From: Sphingomicrobium astaxanthinifaciens | Lineage (GTDB): Bacteria; Pseudomonadota; Alphaproteobacteria; Sphingomonadales; Sphingomonadaceae | NCBI RefSeq assembly: GCF_022865105.1 | Contig: NZ_JAKNYM010000002.1 | Span: 1,397,501 to 1,461,500 of the forward strand | DNA: 64,000 nucleotides | Reading direction: 5' to 3' | Part shown: piece after piece, positions 43,736 to 52,247 of the stretch | How the letters are laid out: each line of letters starts with the position of its first letter | Position numbering within the stretch: the first letter of the stretch is position 1 | Notes under the pieces: generated by a model | The model's database searches: none | The model's input: the letters and a program-made list of their open reading frames with translations, nothing else | Told to the model about the DNA's origin: nothing | Made by a program: the position numbers and the translations under genes

Positions 43736-44053
43736 ATGGCTGGACAGATCAAGACGATCGGGGGAGCGGTGGCGGTTGCGGCGGCGCTGATGGTCGGCGT
43801 TCCCGGCGCCAAGATGCTCGGCGCGCGCTTGTCGGTGCCCGCCTACGAGTGGCGCGGGACGGCGGAGGAATTCTGGCCGCGCTTCCTCACCCACCGCATC
43901 GCCGCGCGCGACTATGCGCATATCCGCATCGCCTGCCCCGGCGCGATGCCGCGCCATGTCTACATGCTCGACCACCGGCTGCTTCAGCGCTCGGCGCTCG
44001 AGGCGGCCCGCGCGCGTCATCGCGCCTGCACGGTCAGCCAGATTCTGCGTTGA
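43736..44053 (+). CDS. Small protein with N-terminal membrane anchor, unknown
   Basis: 105 residues. MAGQIKTIGGAVAVAAALMV is a membrane anchor or uncleaved signal; the remainder (VPAYEWRGTAEEFWPRFLTH, HIRIACPGAMPRHVYMLDHR) looks like a small periplasmic domain with two cysteines. Preceded by AGGGGG. Divergent from the PNPOx-like gene. No family recognised. Confidence 0.5.
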   Translation: MAGQIKTIGGAVAVAAALMVGVPGAKMLGARLSVPAYEWRGTAEEFWPRFLTHRIAARDYAHIRIACPGAMPRHVYMLDHRLLQRSALEAARARHRACTVSQILR

Positions 44054-44057
44054 CGAA

Positions 44058-44078
44058 CGCCCCCGCCGCCCGGGGGCG
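44058..44078. terminator. GC hairpin between convergent small genes
   Basis: CGCCCCCG at 44058-44065 pairs with CGGGGGCG at 44071-44078, loop 5. It lies between the rightward gene ending at 44053 and the leftward gene ending at 44122, and could serve both. No clear U-tract on either side. Confidence 0.4.
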
Positions 44079-44121
44079 GCAGGGGCGCGCGTGGCCGAAG
44101 GCCAGCGGGGCGGGGTACGCG

Positions 44122-44358
44122 TCAGACCTGGTGGTCGCCGCGGACCCGCAGCCCGTGATTGATGTCGTCCTGCTTGTCGACGCCTTCGCTGGCGTCGGGG
44201 TCCTCGACCCGCTCGAGCGCGGCCTGCGTCCCGATATCGGTCTCGAGGTCGCCCTGAAAGCGGCCCTGGAAATCGGGGGTCTCGAGGCTGCGGTCGAGGA
44301 TCTCGCTGTCGTCGTTCTGCTTGGCCGTCTCGGCCCGGCGGTTGCGATCATCGCTCAT
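44122..44358 (-). CDS. Small hydrophilic acidic protein, unknown
   Basis: 78 residues, very polar: MSDDRNRRAETAKQNDDSEI, FQGRFQGDLETDIGTQAALE, EDPDASEGVDKQDDINHGLR. No hydrophobic segment, probably intrinsically disordered. It starts 12 bases after the stress-protein-like gene on the same strand, with GGAGAG before the ATG, so the two form an operon. Confidence 0.6.
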   Translation of the reverse strand: MSDDRNRRAETAKQNDDSEILDRSLETPDFQGRFQGDLETDIGTQAALERVEDPDASEGVDKQDDINHGLRVRGDHQV

Positions 44359-44370
44359 GGTCGGCTCTCC

Positions 44371-44898
44371 TTACAATTGCACGTCGGCGCGGTGGCTCTC
44401 GTAATCGGGCTTCTCGGGGTCGCCGCCGAGGAAGTCGATCGCCGCCTGCACGAGATGCTCGGCGCCGGCATTTTCCCACACGTTGGCGGTCTCGGTGTCG
44501 AAGCGCAGGAGGACGAGGTTGGGGTCGTCCTTGCCGCCCTCGTACCAGGGCGCGATCATCGAGTTCCACAGGCGGTCGATCACCGCGCGGTCGTTGTCGA
44601 CCACGAGGTTGCCGTGGATGTGCGCGAACAGGTCGTGCCCCTTGTCCTGGAAGCTGGCGATGGCGCGATGGCTCTGCCCGAGCCCCTCGACGAGGCTCTC
44701 GCGCTTGTCGGCGAAGAAGTAGATCTTGCGGTCCGCGCCCTCGCCGTCGATCTGCACCGTCATCGGCCGGGTGCGGCTGTCCTCGACCCCCTGGAGGCCG
44801 AGCATGACGAAGGGGCTCGAGCCGCCGAGCGCCTTCCACAGCTTTTTCTCGAGGTCGCGGCGCACCGTCGCGTCGGATTGGTCATTCTTGAAAAACAT
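44371..44898 (-). CDS. General stress protein 26-like FMN split-barrel protein
   Basis: 175 residues. The COG3871/PF16242-type pattern is clear: LWKALGGSSPFVMLGLQ, RPMTVQIDGEGADRKIYFFA, KRESLVEGLGQSHRAIASFQ, DLFAHIHGNLVVDNDRAVID and RLWNSMIAPWYEGGKDDPN. The family binds FMN/FAD and is linked to stress responses. Start ATG at 44898 has AAGGAGACGGG before it. It is the second split-barrel flavoprotein within 2 kb. Confidence 0.88.
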   Translation of the reverse strand: MFFKNDQSDATVRRDLEKKLWKALGGSSPFVMLGLQGVEDSRTRPMTVQIDGEGADRKIYFFADKRESLVEGLGQSHRAIASFQDKGHDLFAHIHGNLVVDNDRAVIDRLWNSMIAPWYEGGKDDPNLVLLRFDTETANVWENAGAEHLVQAAIDFLGGDPEKPDYESHRADVQL

Positions 44899-44958
44899 TC
44901 CCGTCTCCTTGTTCCGTTTGGAAAGAAAACGGGTGGGCGGGCGGCCCCGTTCCGCGAT

Positions 44959-45711
44959 CTACCGCAGACGCTTCACCACCAGTCGCCCGTCGCTCCCCTT
45001 CTTGACCTCGTAATGGTCGAGGCTGCGCACGAGGTCGGACAGGCGGGTGAAGCCGTAGTTGCGCACCGCGAAACTCGACACCGCCTTGGCGCGCTGCCCC
45101 AGTTCGGACAATGGCGCATAGCCCTCCTCATCGCGCTTGGACGCCTTGTAGGCATTGCCGAGGATGGTGAGCAGTTCCTCGTCGACGGTGCGATCGGCGC
45201 TCGGGGTGCCGCCCCCGTTGTCGCCGCTGCGATCGGCCAGCGCGGCGACATCGAAGAAGCGGGTGCAGGCCTGCTTGAAGCTGACCGGGGTCTTGGCGGT
45301 GCCGAAGCCGTAGACCGGCAGCCCGTCCTCGCGAAGCCGCTGCGCGAGCGGCAGGAAGTCGCTGTCCGAGCTCATCAGCCCGAACCCGTCGACGGTGCCG
45401 CGATAGAGCAGGTCCATCGCGTCGATGACCATCCGCATGTCGGTCGCCGACTTACCCTTGACCACGTCGAACTGCTGGACCGGCACGATCGAATGGCGCC
45501 CGGTCAGGTCGCCCCACGTCTTGAGCGCGGGCTTGCGCCAGTTGCCATAGGCGCGGCGGATGTTGATCTCGCCCAGCTCGGCGAGCACGGTGAGCACCTC
45601 GTCGAGGTGTTCGGGGCTGGCATTGTCGGCGTCGATGAGGAGGGCGATATTGAGCTCCTCCTCGCTGCCGCGCGGCTGGCGGCTACTCATCTGTCGTTCA
45701 TTCCCATTCAT
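44959..45711 (-). CDS. NYN domain ribonuclease-like protein with C-terminal LOTUS/OST-HTH domain
   Basis: 250 residues. The PIN-like NYN (LabA) nuclease domain spans about residues 18-160: IALLIDADNASPEHLDEVLT supplies the first acidic cluster, KGKSATDMRMVIDAMDLLYR the central Asp and FGLMSSDSDFLPLAQRLRED the last. The C-terminal part (TVDEELLTILGNAYKASKRD to YEVKKGSDGRLVVKRL) matches an OST-HTH/LOTUS RNA-binding module. Predicted metal-dependent RNase with its own RNA-binding domain; target unknown. Divergent from the glycine-zipper lipoprotein. Confidence 0.88.
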   Translation of the reverse strand: MNGNERQMSSRQPRGSEEELNIALLIDADNASPEHLDEVLTVLAELGEINIRRAYGNWRKPALKTWGDLTGRHSIVPVQQFDVVKGKSATDMRMVIDAMDLLYRGTVDGFGLMSSDSDFLPLAQRLREDGLPVYGFGTAKTPVSFKQACTRFFDVAALADRSGDNGGGTPSADRTVDEELLTILGNAYKASKRDEEGYAPLSELGQRAKAVSSFAVRNYGFTRLSDLVRSLDHYEVKKGSDGRLVVKRLR

Positions 45712-45732
45712 CTCACATAGCGGTTCGGTGGC

Positions 45733-45758
45733 GGAACGAAAGGCCCGTCCTTTGCGTC
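45733..45758 (+). promoter_or_regulatory. Possible EcfG-type general stress promoter
   Basis: GGAAC at 45733-45737 is followed after 17 bases by CGTC (45755-45758), close to the alphaproteobacterial EcfG consensus GGAAC-N16/17-CGTT. It lies about 38 bases before the ATG of the glycine-zipper lipoprotein. One mismatch, so tentative. Confidence 0.35.
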
Positions 45759-45796
45759 CCCACCAGCGTGAAATGTCTGGAACGGGAGAAGTTGCG

Positions 45797-46138
45797 ATGG
45801 GAATGAAGACTGGTGGAGCGATGCTGGCGGCGGGGCTTCTCGTGACCGGCTGCGCGACCGACCCCTATGGCTATGACGACCCCTATTATGCGGGGCGCGA
45901 CAACCAGCAGCTCGAACGCGCCGCCAAGGGCGCGGCGATCGGCGGGATCGCGGGCGCCGCGGTCGGCGCCGTGGTCGACGGGGTCAGCGTCGTCGAGGGT
46001 GCCGCCGCGGGCGCGGCGATCGGCGCGGTCGCCGGCGCGGTGATCAAGGGTCGCCAATATTATCGCGATACGCAGGGCTACTGCTATTATGTCGACGACA
46101 ACGGCAACCCCGTCTACGACTATGACACCGACTGCTAG
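45797..46138 (+). CDS. Glycine-zipper lipoprotein
   Basis: 113 residues. The lipobox LLVTGC places the modified cysteine at residue 19. A short Tyr/Asp-rich segment (DPYGYDDPYYAGRD) precedes the glycine-zipper helices GAAIGGIAGAAVGAVVDGV and GAAAGAAIGAVAGAVIKG; the C-terminus GYCYYVDDNGNPVYDYDTDC has three cysteines. Probably outer-membrane anchored and stress-related. It shares its CTAG stop with the convergent carbonic anhydrase gene. Confidence 0.82.
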   Translation: MGMKTGGAMLAAGLLVTGCATDPYGYDDPYYAGRDNQQLERAAKGAAIGGIAGAAVGAVVDGVSVVEGAAAGAAIGAVAGAVIKGRQYYRDTQGYCYYVDDNGNPVYDYDTDC

Positions 46139-46758
46139 TCGTTGACGAACCGCCCGCTCGCCTCGTCGAGCAGCAGCAGCCGCCCCGTGCCGATCGTGAA
46201 GTGGCAGCCGTGGAGCTTGAGGCTCCCGGCGGCCTCGCGCTCGGCGATATAGGGGAAGGTCCGCAGGTTCGCGAGGCTGTGGCGGATCGCCGCCTGCTCG
46301 AGCGCGAGCTGCTTGTCCTCGCACGCATGATCGGCGAGCACTGCGTCGCGCGGGCCGTCGATCAGGCTGATCCAGTTGTCGAGGAAGCTGTGCCCCGGGG
46401 CGCCCTGGTCGCCGCCCGCGAGCGCGGCCTTGATGCCGCCGCAGGCGCCATGCCCCATCACCACGATGTGGCGCACCCCCAGCCCGGTGACCCCGAACTC
46501 GATCGCCGAGCGCGCCCCGGCCAGCCCCGCCTCGCTCTGGAACGGGGGCACGAGATTGGCCACGTTGCGCAGCACGAAGGCCTGCCCGGGGACGAGGTCG
46601 AACACCGTCGCGGGATCGACCCGGCTGTCGCAACAGGCGATGATCATGACCGGCGGGTGCTGCCCCTCGGCGAGATCCTCCCAGCGCCCCTTGTGGCGAT
46701 AATAGTCGTTGCGGCGGAAGCGATGATAGCCGTCGAGCAGTTCGCGAAACTCGGGCAT
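46135..46758 (-). CDS. Beta-class carbonic anhydrase
   Basis: 207 residues. Zinc ligands and active-site pair are in VMIIACCDSRVDPATVF (Cys, Asp-Arg dyad) and HIVVMGHGACGGIKAAL (His, Cys). FVLRNVANLVPPF and SAIEFGVTGLGVRH are standard beta-CA blocks. It interconverts CO2 and bicarbonate. Last gene of a three-gene operon with a P-II-like protein and an SbtA-like bicarbonate permease; its ATG overlaps the upstream stop as TGATG. Confidence 0.95.
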   Translation of the reverse strand: MPEFRELLDGYHRFRRNDYYRHKGRWEDLAEGQHPPVMIIACCDSRVDPATVFDLVPGQAFVLRNVANLVPPFQSEAGLAGARSAIEFGVTGLGVRHIVVMGHGACGGIKAALAGGDQGAPGHSFLDNWISLIDGPRDAVLADHACEDKQLALEQAAIRHSLANLRTFPYIAEREAAGSLKLHGCHFTIGTGRLLLLDEASGRFVND

Positions 46759-47063
46759 CAGAAGCGCTCGCGCCGGATGACTTCGACCTCGCCGATGGTC
46801 AGCAGCAGCCGGTGACTGTCGAGCAGCGGGGCGATCGCCTCGAGCAGCTGCCCGGCGTCCTCGGCGGTGCCGATGGCGAGCAGCATCACCTTGCTCGACC
46901 CGGTCAGCCGCTCGTCCTGCCACGCCCCGCCGCCGCCGCTGCCCTGGAGCACCGGCATCACCGTATGCCCCGAGAAGCCGGCCTCGCGGACGATCCGCCC
47001 GAGCTTGGGGACGAGCTGCTCCTCGAGCAGGATCTCGACGCGTTTCATCTTGGACAATTGCAT
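46758..47063 (-). CDS. P-II-like signalling protein (SbtB-type position)
   Basis: 101 residues: MKRVEILLEEQLVPKLGRIV is a P-II-like first strand and helix, a Gly-rich T-loop region (GHTVMPVLQGSGGGGAWQDE) and the strand KVMLLAIGTAEDAGQLLEAI follow. Its place between an SbtA-family transporter and carbonic anhydrase matches cyanobacterial SbtB, which binds adenine nucleotides including cAMP and inhibits SbtA. The C-terminal redox loop of cyanobacterial SbtB is absent. TGATG overlaps on both sides indicate translational coupling. Confidence 0.78.
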   Translation of the reverse strand: MQLSKMKRVEILLEEQLVPKLGRIVREAGFSGHTVMPVLQGSGGGGAWQDERLTGSSKVMLLAIGTAEDAGQLLEAIAPLLDSHRLLLTIGEVEVIRRERF

Positions 47064-48007
47064 CAGGCGAGCACTCCTGCGAGCCAGCTGAGGAAGAAGA
47101 TGTTGACGACCACGTTGAAGGGGAAGGTGATCCCCAGCGACATCGACAGATAGATGCCCGGATCGGCCTGCGGCAAGGCCAGCCGCATCGCCGCGGGCAC
47201 CGCAATGTAGGATGCGCTAGCGCCGAGGACGCCGAGGATCGCCGCGGTCCCGGGTTCGAGCCCGATCAGCGTGCCGAGGACCACCCCGATGATCCCGTTG
47301 GCGGCCGGCATCAGGATGCCGAGCAGCGCGAGCCGCCAGGTGATCGTGCGCGTCTCGCGCAGCCGCCGCGAGGCGAGCAGCCCCATGTCGAGCAGGAACA
47401 GCGCGAGGATGCCCTTGTAGCCGACGGCGAAGGTGGGGGCGATCGGCGCGAACCCCTCGGGCCCGGCGACATAGCCGATCAGCATCGAGCCGATCAGCAG
47501 CACCACCGAGCTGTTGAGCAGCACCTCGTGCAGCAGCTCGGCGCGGCTGCTGTCGCTGTCCTTGCGCGCGAGCGAGAGCCCCGAGATGATCGCCGGCCCC
47601 TCCATCAGCGCCAGCACCGCGACCATGAACCCCGCCGCGGGCATCCCGGCGGCGTCGAACATCTCGGCGGCGGTGATATAGGTGACGAGGCTGACCGAGC
47701 CGTAATGCGCGGCGGTCGCGGCGGCATCGACCCGCGCCAGCCGGCCGATCCGTGTCAGCAGGAAAAAGGCGGGGTAGGGGACGAGGAAGCTGAGCCCGAC
47801 CCCCGCCGCCCCCGCGAGCAGGAGGTCGCGGGTGATCCCCGCCTCGGCGATCGCCACCCCGCCCTTGAGCCCGATCGCGACCATCAGGTAGATCGCCATC
47901 GCCTTGGCCATCGCCTCGGGGATCGCGAGGTCCGAGCGGGTGAATCCCGCGAACATGCCGAGCACGAAAAACAGGATGATCGGCGAGGTGAGCGTCTCAA
48001 GGATCAT
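47063..48007 (-). CDS. SbtA-family sodium-dependent bicarbonate transporter
   Basis: From the ATG at 48007, 314 residues and about ten transmembrane helices. The PF05982 pattern is visible: an inverted-repeat architecture with DLAIPEAMAKAMAIYLMVAI and GLKGGVAIAEAG in the first half, LMEGPAIISGLSLARKDSDS at the centre, and a second half with GILMPAANGIIGVVLGTLIG and GVLGASASYIAVPAAMRLAL. In cyanobacteria SbtA imports bicarbonate with Na+. The longer frame from 48064 would cover the divergent promoter. First gene of the operon. Confidence 0.88.
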   Translation of the reverse strand: MILETLTSPIILFFVLGMFAGFTRSDLAIPEAMAKAMAIYLMVAIGLKGGVAIAEAGITRDLLLAGAAGVGLSFLVPYPAFFLLTRIGRLARVDAAATAAHYGSVSLVTYITAAEMFDAAGMPAAGFMVAVLALMEGPAIISGLSLARKDSDSSRAELLHEVLLNSSVVLLIGSMLIGYVAGPEGFAPIAPTFAVGYKGILALFLLDMGLLASRRLRETRTITWRLALLGILMPAANGIIGVVLGTLIGLEPGTAAILGVLGASASYIAVPAAMRLALPQADPGIYLSMSLGITFPFNVVVNIFFLSWLAGVLA

Positions 48008-48009
48008 GG

Positions 48010-48041
48010 TAGCCCCACGGTAGGTGTCGCGACGTGGGCTA
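48010..48041. promoter_or_regulatory. Inverted repeat in the sbtA-like/lipA divergent region
   Basis: TAGCCCCACG at 48010-48019 and CGTGGGCTA at 48033-48041 form a 9-bp inverted repeat with one bulged C. It fills most of the 50-base gap between the two divergent starts and could be an operator for the leftward transport operon or a hairpin in a leader. Confidence 0.35.
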
Positions 48042-48057
48042 AGGTGCGGCCTTGGCA

Positions 48058-49008
48058 ATGGCAAGCCTGATCGCTATCTCGCCCGGCATGAACGCACCCG
48101 TGATCCCGACCCCCAAGCGCAAACCCGACTGGATTCGCGTCAAGGCGCCCGTCTCCAAGGGCTATAACGAGACCAAGGGCCTGATGCGCGAGCTCGGGCT
48201 GGCCACGGTGTGCGAGGAAGCCGCCTGTCCCAATATCGGCGAATGCTGGGACAAGAAGCATGCCACCGTGATGATCCTCGGCGACACCTGCACGCGCGCC
48301 TGTGCCTTCTGCAACGTCAAGACGGGCATGCCGCGCCCGGTCAACCCGATGGAGCCCGAGAACACCGCGATCGCGGCGGCCAAGATGGGGCTCAAGCATA
48401 TCGTCATCACCTCGGTCGACCGCGACGACCTGCCCGATGGCGGGGCCGACCAGTTCGTCAAGGTGATCCGGGCCCTTCGCGAACACACCCCCGGGACCAC
48501 GATCGAGATCCTCACCCCCGACTTTCGCGGCAAGCACGAGCAGGCGATCGAGAAGATCGTCGAGGCGCGCCCCGACGTGTTCAACCACAATCTCGAGACC
48601 GTGCCGCGGCTCTATCCGACGATCCGCCCGGGGGCGCGCTATTACGCCTCGCTGCGGCTGCTCGAGCGGGTCAAGGCGCTCGACCCCTCGATCTTCACCA
48701 AGTCGGGGATCATGGTGGGGCTCGGCGAAGAGCGGCTCGAGGTGCACCAGGTGATGGACGACATGCGCTCGGCCGACATCGACTTCCTCACCATGGGGCA
48801 GTATCTCCAGCCCACGCCCAAGCATGCCGAGGTCAAGGAATTCGTGCCCCCCAAGACCTTCGAGGCCTATGCCGCGATCGGCCGCGCCAAGGGCTTCCTG
48901 CTCGTCGCCGCGAGCCCGCTGACGCGTTCGAGCTATCACGCCGGCGACGATTTCGAGAAGATGCGCGCCAATCGCGAAGCCAAGCTGGCCAAGGCGTCGC
49001 AGCGTTAA
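48058..49008 (+). CDS. lipA: Lipoyl synthase
   Basis: 316 residues from the ATG at 48058; the ATG at 48088 ([20 protein letters not shown]) is an alternative. The auxiliary 4Fe-4S cysteines are in [14 protein letters not shown] and the radical SAM motif [11 protein letters not shown] follows; [14 protein letters not shown]-type and the C-terminal [10 protein letters not shown] complete the family pattern. It inserts two sulfur atoms into protein-bound octanoyl groups of E2 and H-protein subunits. The COQ10-like gene overlaps its stop (TAATG). It serves the PDH complex whose pdhB lies at the left edge. Confidence 0.96.
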   Translation: MASLIAISPGMNAPVIPTPKRKPDWIRVKAPVSKGYNETKGLMRELGLATVCEEAACPNIGECWDKKHATVMILGDTCTRACAFCNVKTGMPRPVNPMEPENTAIAAAKMGLKHIVITSVDRDDLPDGGADQFVKVIRALREHTPGTTIEILTPDFRGKHEQAIEKIVEARPDVFNHNLETVPRLYPTIRPGARYYASLRLLERVKALDPSIFTKSGIMVGLGEERLEVHQVMDDMRSADIDFLTMGQYLQPTPKHAEVKEFVPPKTFEAYAAIGRAKGFLLVAASPLTRSSYHAGDDFEKMRANREAKLAKASQR

Positions 49009-49469
49009 TGCCGCGCCATAGCGAGACCCGCCGGCTTCCCTATTCGCCCGAACAATTGTTCGCGCTGGTCGCCGATGTCGCGCGCTATGACGAATTCCTG
49101 CCGTGGGTCAGCGCGGTGCGCGTGCGCTCGGAAAGCGAGGACGAGCTGGTCGCCGACCTGATCGTCGGCTTCAAGGCCTTCAAGGAACGCTTCACCAGCC
49201 GGGTGAAGAAGGACTATCCCGACAAGATCACGGTCGACTATATCGAGGGACCGTTGAAGTTCCTGCACAACGAATGGACCTTCGAACCCGACGGGGAAGG
49301 GGGGACCAACCTCCACTTCTGCGTCGATTTCGCGTTCAAGAACCGCATCTTCGAGACCGTCGCGGGGCAGATGTTCGACCGCGCGCTGCGGCGCATGACC
49401 GACGCCTTCATCGCCCGCGCCGACGCGCTCTACGGCGACAGCAGCGAGAGCGCTTCCAACGCCGCCTGA
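49008..49469 (+). CDS. COQ10/RatA-like SRPBCC (START-fold) protein
   Basis: 153 residues: the N-terminal [20 protein letters not shown] and [17 protein letters not shown] are the type family opening, and [20 protein letters not shown] followed by [10 protein letters not shown] the second block. Alphaproteobacterial homologues are annotated as ubiquinone-binding COQ10 proteins; RatA in E. coli is a toxin-named relative. A hydrophobic-ligand carrier role for ubiquinone is likely. Operon with lipA by a TAATG overlap; its last 40 bases overlap the convergent cinA-like gene. Confidence 0.88.
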   Translation: MPRHSETRRLPYSPEQLFALVADVARYDEFLPWVSAVRVRSESEDELVADLIVGFKAFKERFTSRVKKDYPDKITVDYIEGPLKFLHNEWTFEPDGEGGTNLHFCVDFAFKNRIFETVAGQMFDRALRRMTDAFIARADALYGDSSESASNAA

Positions 49470-49921
49470 GTGCGGATCGCATCGCGGCTCGCGGCCGCGT
49501 CGAATTGCTTCAGGACCGCTCGCGTCGCGCCGCTGCTGTCGGCGCGCGCGAACCAGACGGTGCCGACCGGCTTTGCTGCCGAGCCGCCCCCCGGGCCCGC
49601 CACCCCCGTGATCGCTACCGCGACATCGGCGCCCGCGCGCCCCAGCGCCCCCTCGGCCATCGCCCGCGCCACCTGTTCGGACACCGCGCCGTGCAGCTCG
49701 ATCAGCACCGGGTCGACCCCGACCATCCGTACCTTGGCCTCGTTGGCATAGGTGACGAACCCCGCGACGAAGACATCGGAGGAGCCGGCGATGTCGGTAA
49801 GCGCGGCGGACACCAGCCCGCCGGTGCAGCTTTCGGCCATCGCCACCCGCGTCCCGCGGCGGCGATGCGCCTCGAGCACGCCTTGCGCCGCCGCGACCAG
49901 CGCGGGCGCCAGCGCGCTCAT
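49430..49921 (-). CDS. CinA C-terminal domain protein (nicotinamide-nucleotide amidase)
   Basis: 163 residues, only the PncC (CinA C-terminal) domain: [20 protein letters not shown] has the catalytic serine region, [40 protein letters not shown] and [12 protein letters not shown]. It hydrolyses nicotinamide mononucleotide to nicotinate mononucleotide in the pyridine-nucleotide cycle. The N-terminal MoCF-like domain of long CinA proteins is absent, as in many proteobacteria. The ATG overlaps the ispDF stop as ATGA. Confidence 0.93.
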   Translation of the reverse strand: MSALAPALVAAAQGVLEAHRRRGTRVAMAESCTGGLVSAALTDIAGSSDVFVAGFVTYANEAKVRMVGVDPVLIELHGAVSEQVARAMAEGALGRAGADVAVAITGVAGPGGGSAAKPVGTVWFARADSSGATRAVLKQFDAAASRDAIRTQAALEALSLLSP

Positions 49922-51066
49922 GGCGCGGGGGTCCGGATGGTGGCGATCGCCTGGCAGGCGATGCCCTCGCGCCGCCCGGTGAAGCCGAGCTTTTCGGTGG
50001 TGGTCGCCTTGACGCTGACCTGGCCGTCGGCAAGCGCGAGGATGGCGGCGATGCGCGCGCGCATGGCCGCGCGGTGCGGCCCCACCTTGGGCGCCTCGCA
50101 GATCACGGTGGCGTCGACATGGTCGATGATCCCGCCCGCCCCGCGCACCAGATCGGCGGCGTGGGCGAGGAAGCGATCGGACGAGGCCCCCTTCCATCGC
50201 TCGTCGGAGGGCGGGAAATGTTCGCCGATGTCGCCCAACGCCGCGGCGCCGAGCAGCGCGTCGGTGATCGCGTGGAGCAGCACGTCGGCATCGCTGTGCC
50301 CCGCGAGCCCCTTGTCATGCGCGATCTCGATCCCGCCGAGCATGACGGGGCCGGGCCCCTTGAAGCCGTGGACGTCGAAACCGAGCCCCGTTCGCGATAT
50401 CATTCGTGCCTCCAGCATGGCCTGCGCGCGCGCCCAGTCGGCGGGCACCGTGAGTTTGTCGAGGAGCGGATCGCCTTCGACCGTGGCGACCGGCAGCCCC
50501 GCCGCCCGCAGCACGCTCGCCTCGTCCGTCGGCGCCCCATCGGCGCTCGAATGCCTGCCCAGGATGTCGACCAGATCGGCGGTGAGGAACGCCTGCGGGG
50601 TCTGCACGCGGACCAGCCCGTCGCGGCTCTCGGGCAGCGTTAGGAAGACCCCGTCGGAGCGCGCGACCGTATCGGGGACCGCCAGCACGGGCACCGCCGC
50701 GGCATGGTCGTCGAGCGCCGCGATGAGCCGGTCGATCACCGCGGGCGGGCAGAAGGGGCGGGCGGCATCGTGGACGAGGACGTGGCGCGTTGCCACCGCC
50801 GCCAGCCCGCGCGCGACGCTTTGGCTGCGGGTGGCGCCGCCGATGATCGGGTCGCCGACCGCGCGCGTGCCGAGCGCCGCGCGCGCCTCGGCCTCCTGCC
50901 CGGCGCCGATGACGACGCGCACGGCGTCGATCCGCGGGTGGGCCGAGAGCGCGTCGACCGCATGCGCCAGCACCGCCTTGCCCGCGAGCATCCGATATTG
51001 TTTGGGCGTCTCGCCGCCCATCCGGCTTCCCGACCCGGCGGCGACGATGAGGGCGGTCACGTTCAT
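49918..51066 (-). CDS. ispDF: Bifunctional IspDF (MEP cytidylyltransferase / MECDP synthase)
   Basis: From the ATG at 51066, 382 residues. IspD half: [20 protein letters not shown] (CTP-binding) and [14 protein letters not shown]. IspF half from about residue 222: [20 protein letters not shown] (Zn ligands Asp and His), [20 protein letters not shown] and [20 protein letters not shown]. It catalyses MEP pathway steps 3 and 5; step 4 (IspE) is encoded at 20900. The fusion is common in alphaproteobacteria. Its coupling to cinA is by ATGA. Divergent from dus. Confidence 0.95.
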   Translation of the reverse strand: MNVTALIVAAGSGSRMGGETPKQYRMLAGKAVLAHAVDALSAHPRIDAVRVVIGAGQEAEARAALGTRAVGDPIIGGATRSQSVARGLAAVATRHVLVHDAARPFCPPAVIDRLIAALDDHAAAVPVLAVPDTVARSDGVFLTLPESRDGLVRVQTPQAFLTADLVDILGRHSSADGAPTDEASVLRAAGLPVATVEGDPLLDKLTVPADWARAQAMLEARMISRTGLGFDVHGFKGPGPVMLGGIEIAHDKGLAGHSDADVLLHAITDALLGAAALGDIGEHFPPSDERWKGASSDRFLAHAADLVRGAGGIIDHVDATVICEAPKVGPHRAAMRARIAAILALADGQVSVKATTTEKLGFTGRREGIACQAIATIRTPAP

Positions 51067-51137
51067 GAGGCCATGCCATGCCGCGCAAATTCGGGCCTGT
51101 GAAGGCCCGTTCATTGCGCGATCAGGCGAAAAACCCT

Positions 51138-52157
51138 ATGTGCGCCTCCATCATGACCCGTCTCAAGCCCATCCAGATCGGCGACATCACGATCGCCGAA
51201 CCCGTCATCCTCGCGCCGATGACGGGGGTGACCGACACGCCCTTCCGCAAGGTCGTCAAGCGCTACGGCTGCGGCCTCACCGTGTCCGAGATGATCGCGT
51301 CCGAAGCGATGATCCGCGAGACCAAGCAGAGCCTCCAGAAGGCGACCTGGGACCCGTCCGAAGACCCCGTCTCGCTCCAGCTCGCGGGCTGCGAGCCCTC
51401 GCGCATGGCCGAGGCGGCCAAGCTCAACGAGGACAAGGGCGCGGCGATCATCGACATCAACATGGGCTGCCCGGTGAAGAAGGTCGTCAATGGCTATGCC
51501 GGCTCCTCGCTGATGCGCGACCTGCCGCTCGCCGCCGCGCTGATCGAGGCGACGGTCAAGGCGGTCAAGGTGCCGGTCACCGTCAAGATGCGCATGGGCT
51601 GGTGCCACGACAGCCTCAACGCCCCCGAACTCGCGCGCATCGCCGAGGATCTCGGCGCGCAGATGATCACGGTGCACGGGCGCACCCGCAACCAGATGTA
51701 TCGCGGGTCGGCCGACTGGGACTTCATCGCCCGCGTCAAGCAGGCGGTCTCGCTGCCGGTCATCGTCAACGGCGACATCAACAGCCTCGCCGACGCGCAC
51801 GCCGCGCTCGACGCCTCGAGCGCCGACGGGGTGATGGTCGGGCGCGGTGCCTATGGCAAGCCGTGGCTGCTGGGCCAGATGATCGCCGACCTGTGTCACG
51901 GCGAGACCCGCGATGACCCGCCGCTCGCCGAACAGCTCGCGGTGATCCTCGAGCAATATGACGACATGATCGCGCTCTACGGCGAACGCGTCGGGGTCAA
52001 TTGCGCGCGCAAGCACCTCGGCTGGTACACCAAGGGGCTGCACGGTTCGGCCGAGTTCCGGAACGCGGTCAACCAGGTCGAGAGCGCGGCCGAGGTGAAG
52101 GCGATGCTGCGCGACTATTACGCCCGCTTCATCGAGGGCCAGCGCGACGCCGCCTGA
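51138..52157 (+). CDS. tRNA-dihydrouridine synthase (DusB-like)
   Basis: About 339 residues from the ATG at 51138 (AGGCGA upstream); the ATG at 51153 (MTRLKPIQIGD) is possible and the one at 51078 would overlap the divergent ispDF start. FMN and tRNA-binding motifs: PVILAPMTGVTDTPFRKVV, DINMGCPVKKV with the catalytic Cys111, VTVKMRMGW, ITVHGRTRNQMYRG and VMVGRGAYGKPWLL. It reduces uridine to dihydrouridine in the tRNA D-loop. It precedes ntrYX. Confidence 0.93.
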   Translation: MCASIMTRLKPIQIGDITIAEPVILAPMTGVTDTPFRKVVKRYGCGLTVSEMIASEAMIRETKQSLQKATWDPSEDPVSLQLAGCEPSRMAEAAKLNEDKGAAIIDINMGCPVKKVVNGYAGSSLMRDLPLAAALIEATVKAVKVPVTVKMRMGWCHDSLNAPELARIAEDLGAQMITVHGRTRNQMYRGSADWDFIARVKQAVSLPVIVNGDINSLADAHAALDASSADGVMVGRGAYGKPWLLGQMIADLCHGETRDDPPLAEQLAVILEQYDDMIALYGERVGVNCARKHLGWYTKGLHGSAEFRNAVNQVESAAEVKAMLRDYYARFIEGQRDAA

Positions 52158-52247
52158 CCCGCGCCGGCGGCAACCCGCGCGCGGCAATGTCGCCGATCGG
52201 TCAAACTGTGTTTTTGATGCAACGCTTCCGTGCTAGGCAGGCACGGC

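Noticed and set aside
43075-45720. 881-codon plus-strand frame across several minus-strand genes
   Set aside because: It would cover four genes with conserved domains (PNPOx-like, GSP26-like, NYN-LOTUS) and a plus-strand small gene in another frame; composition is non-protein-like.
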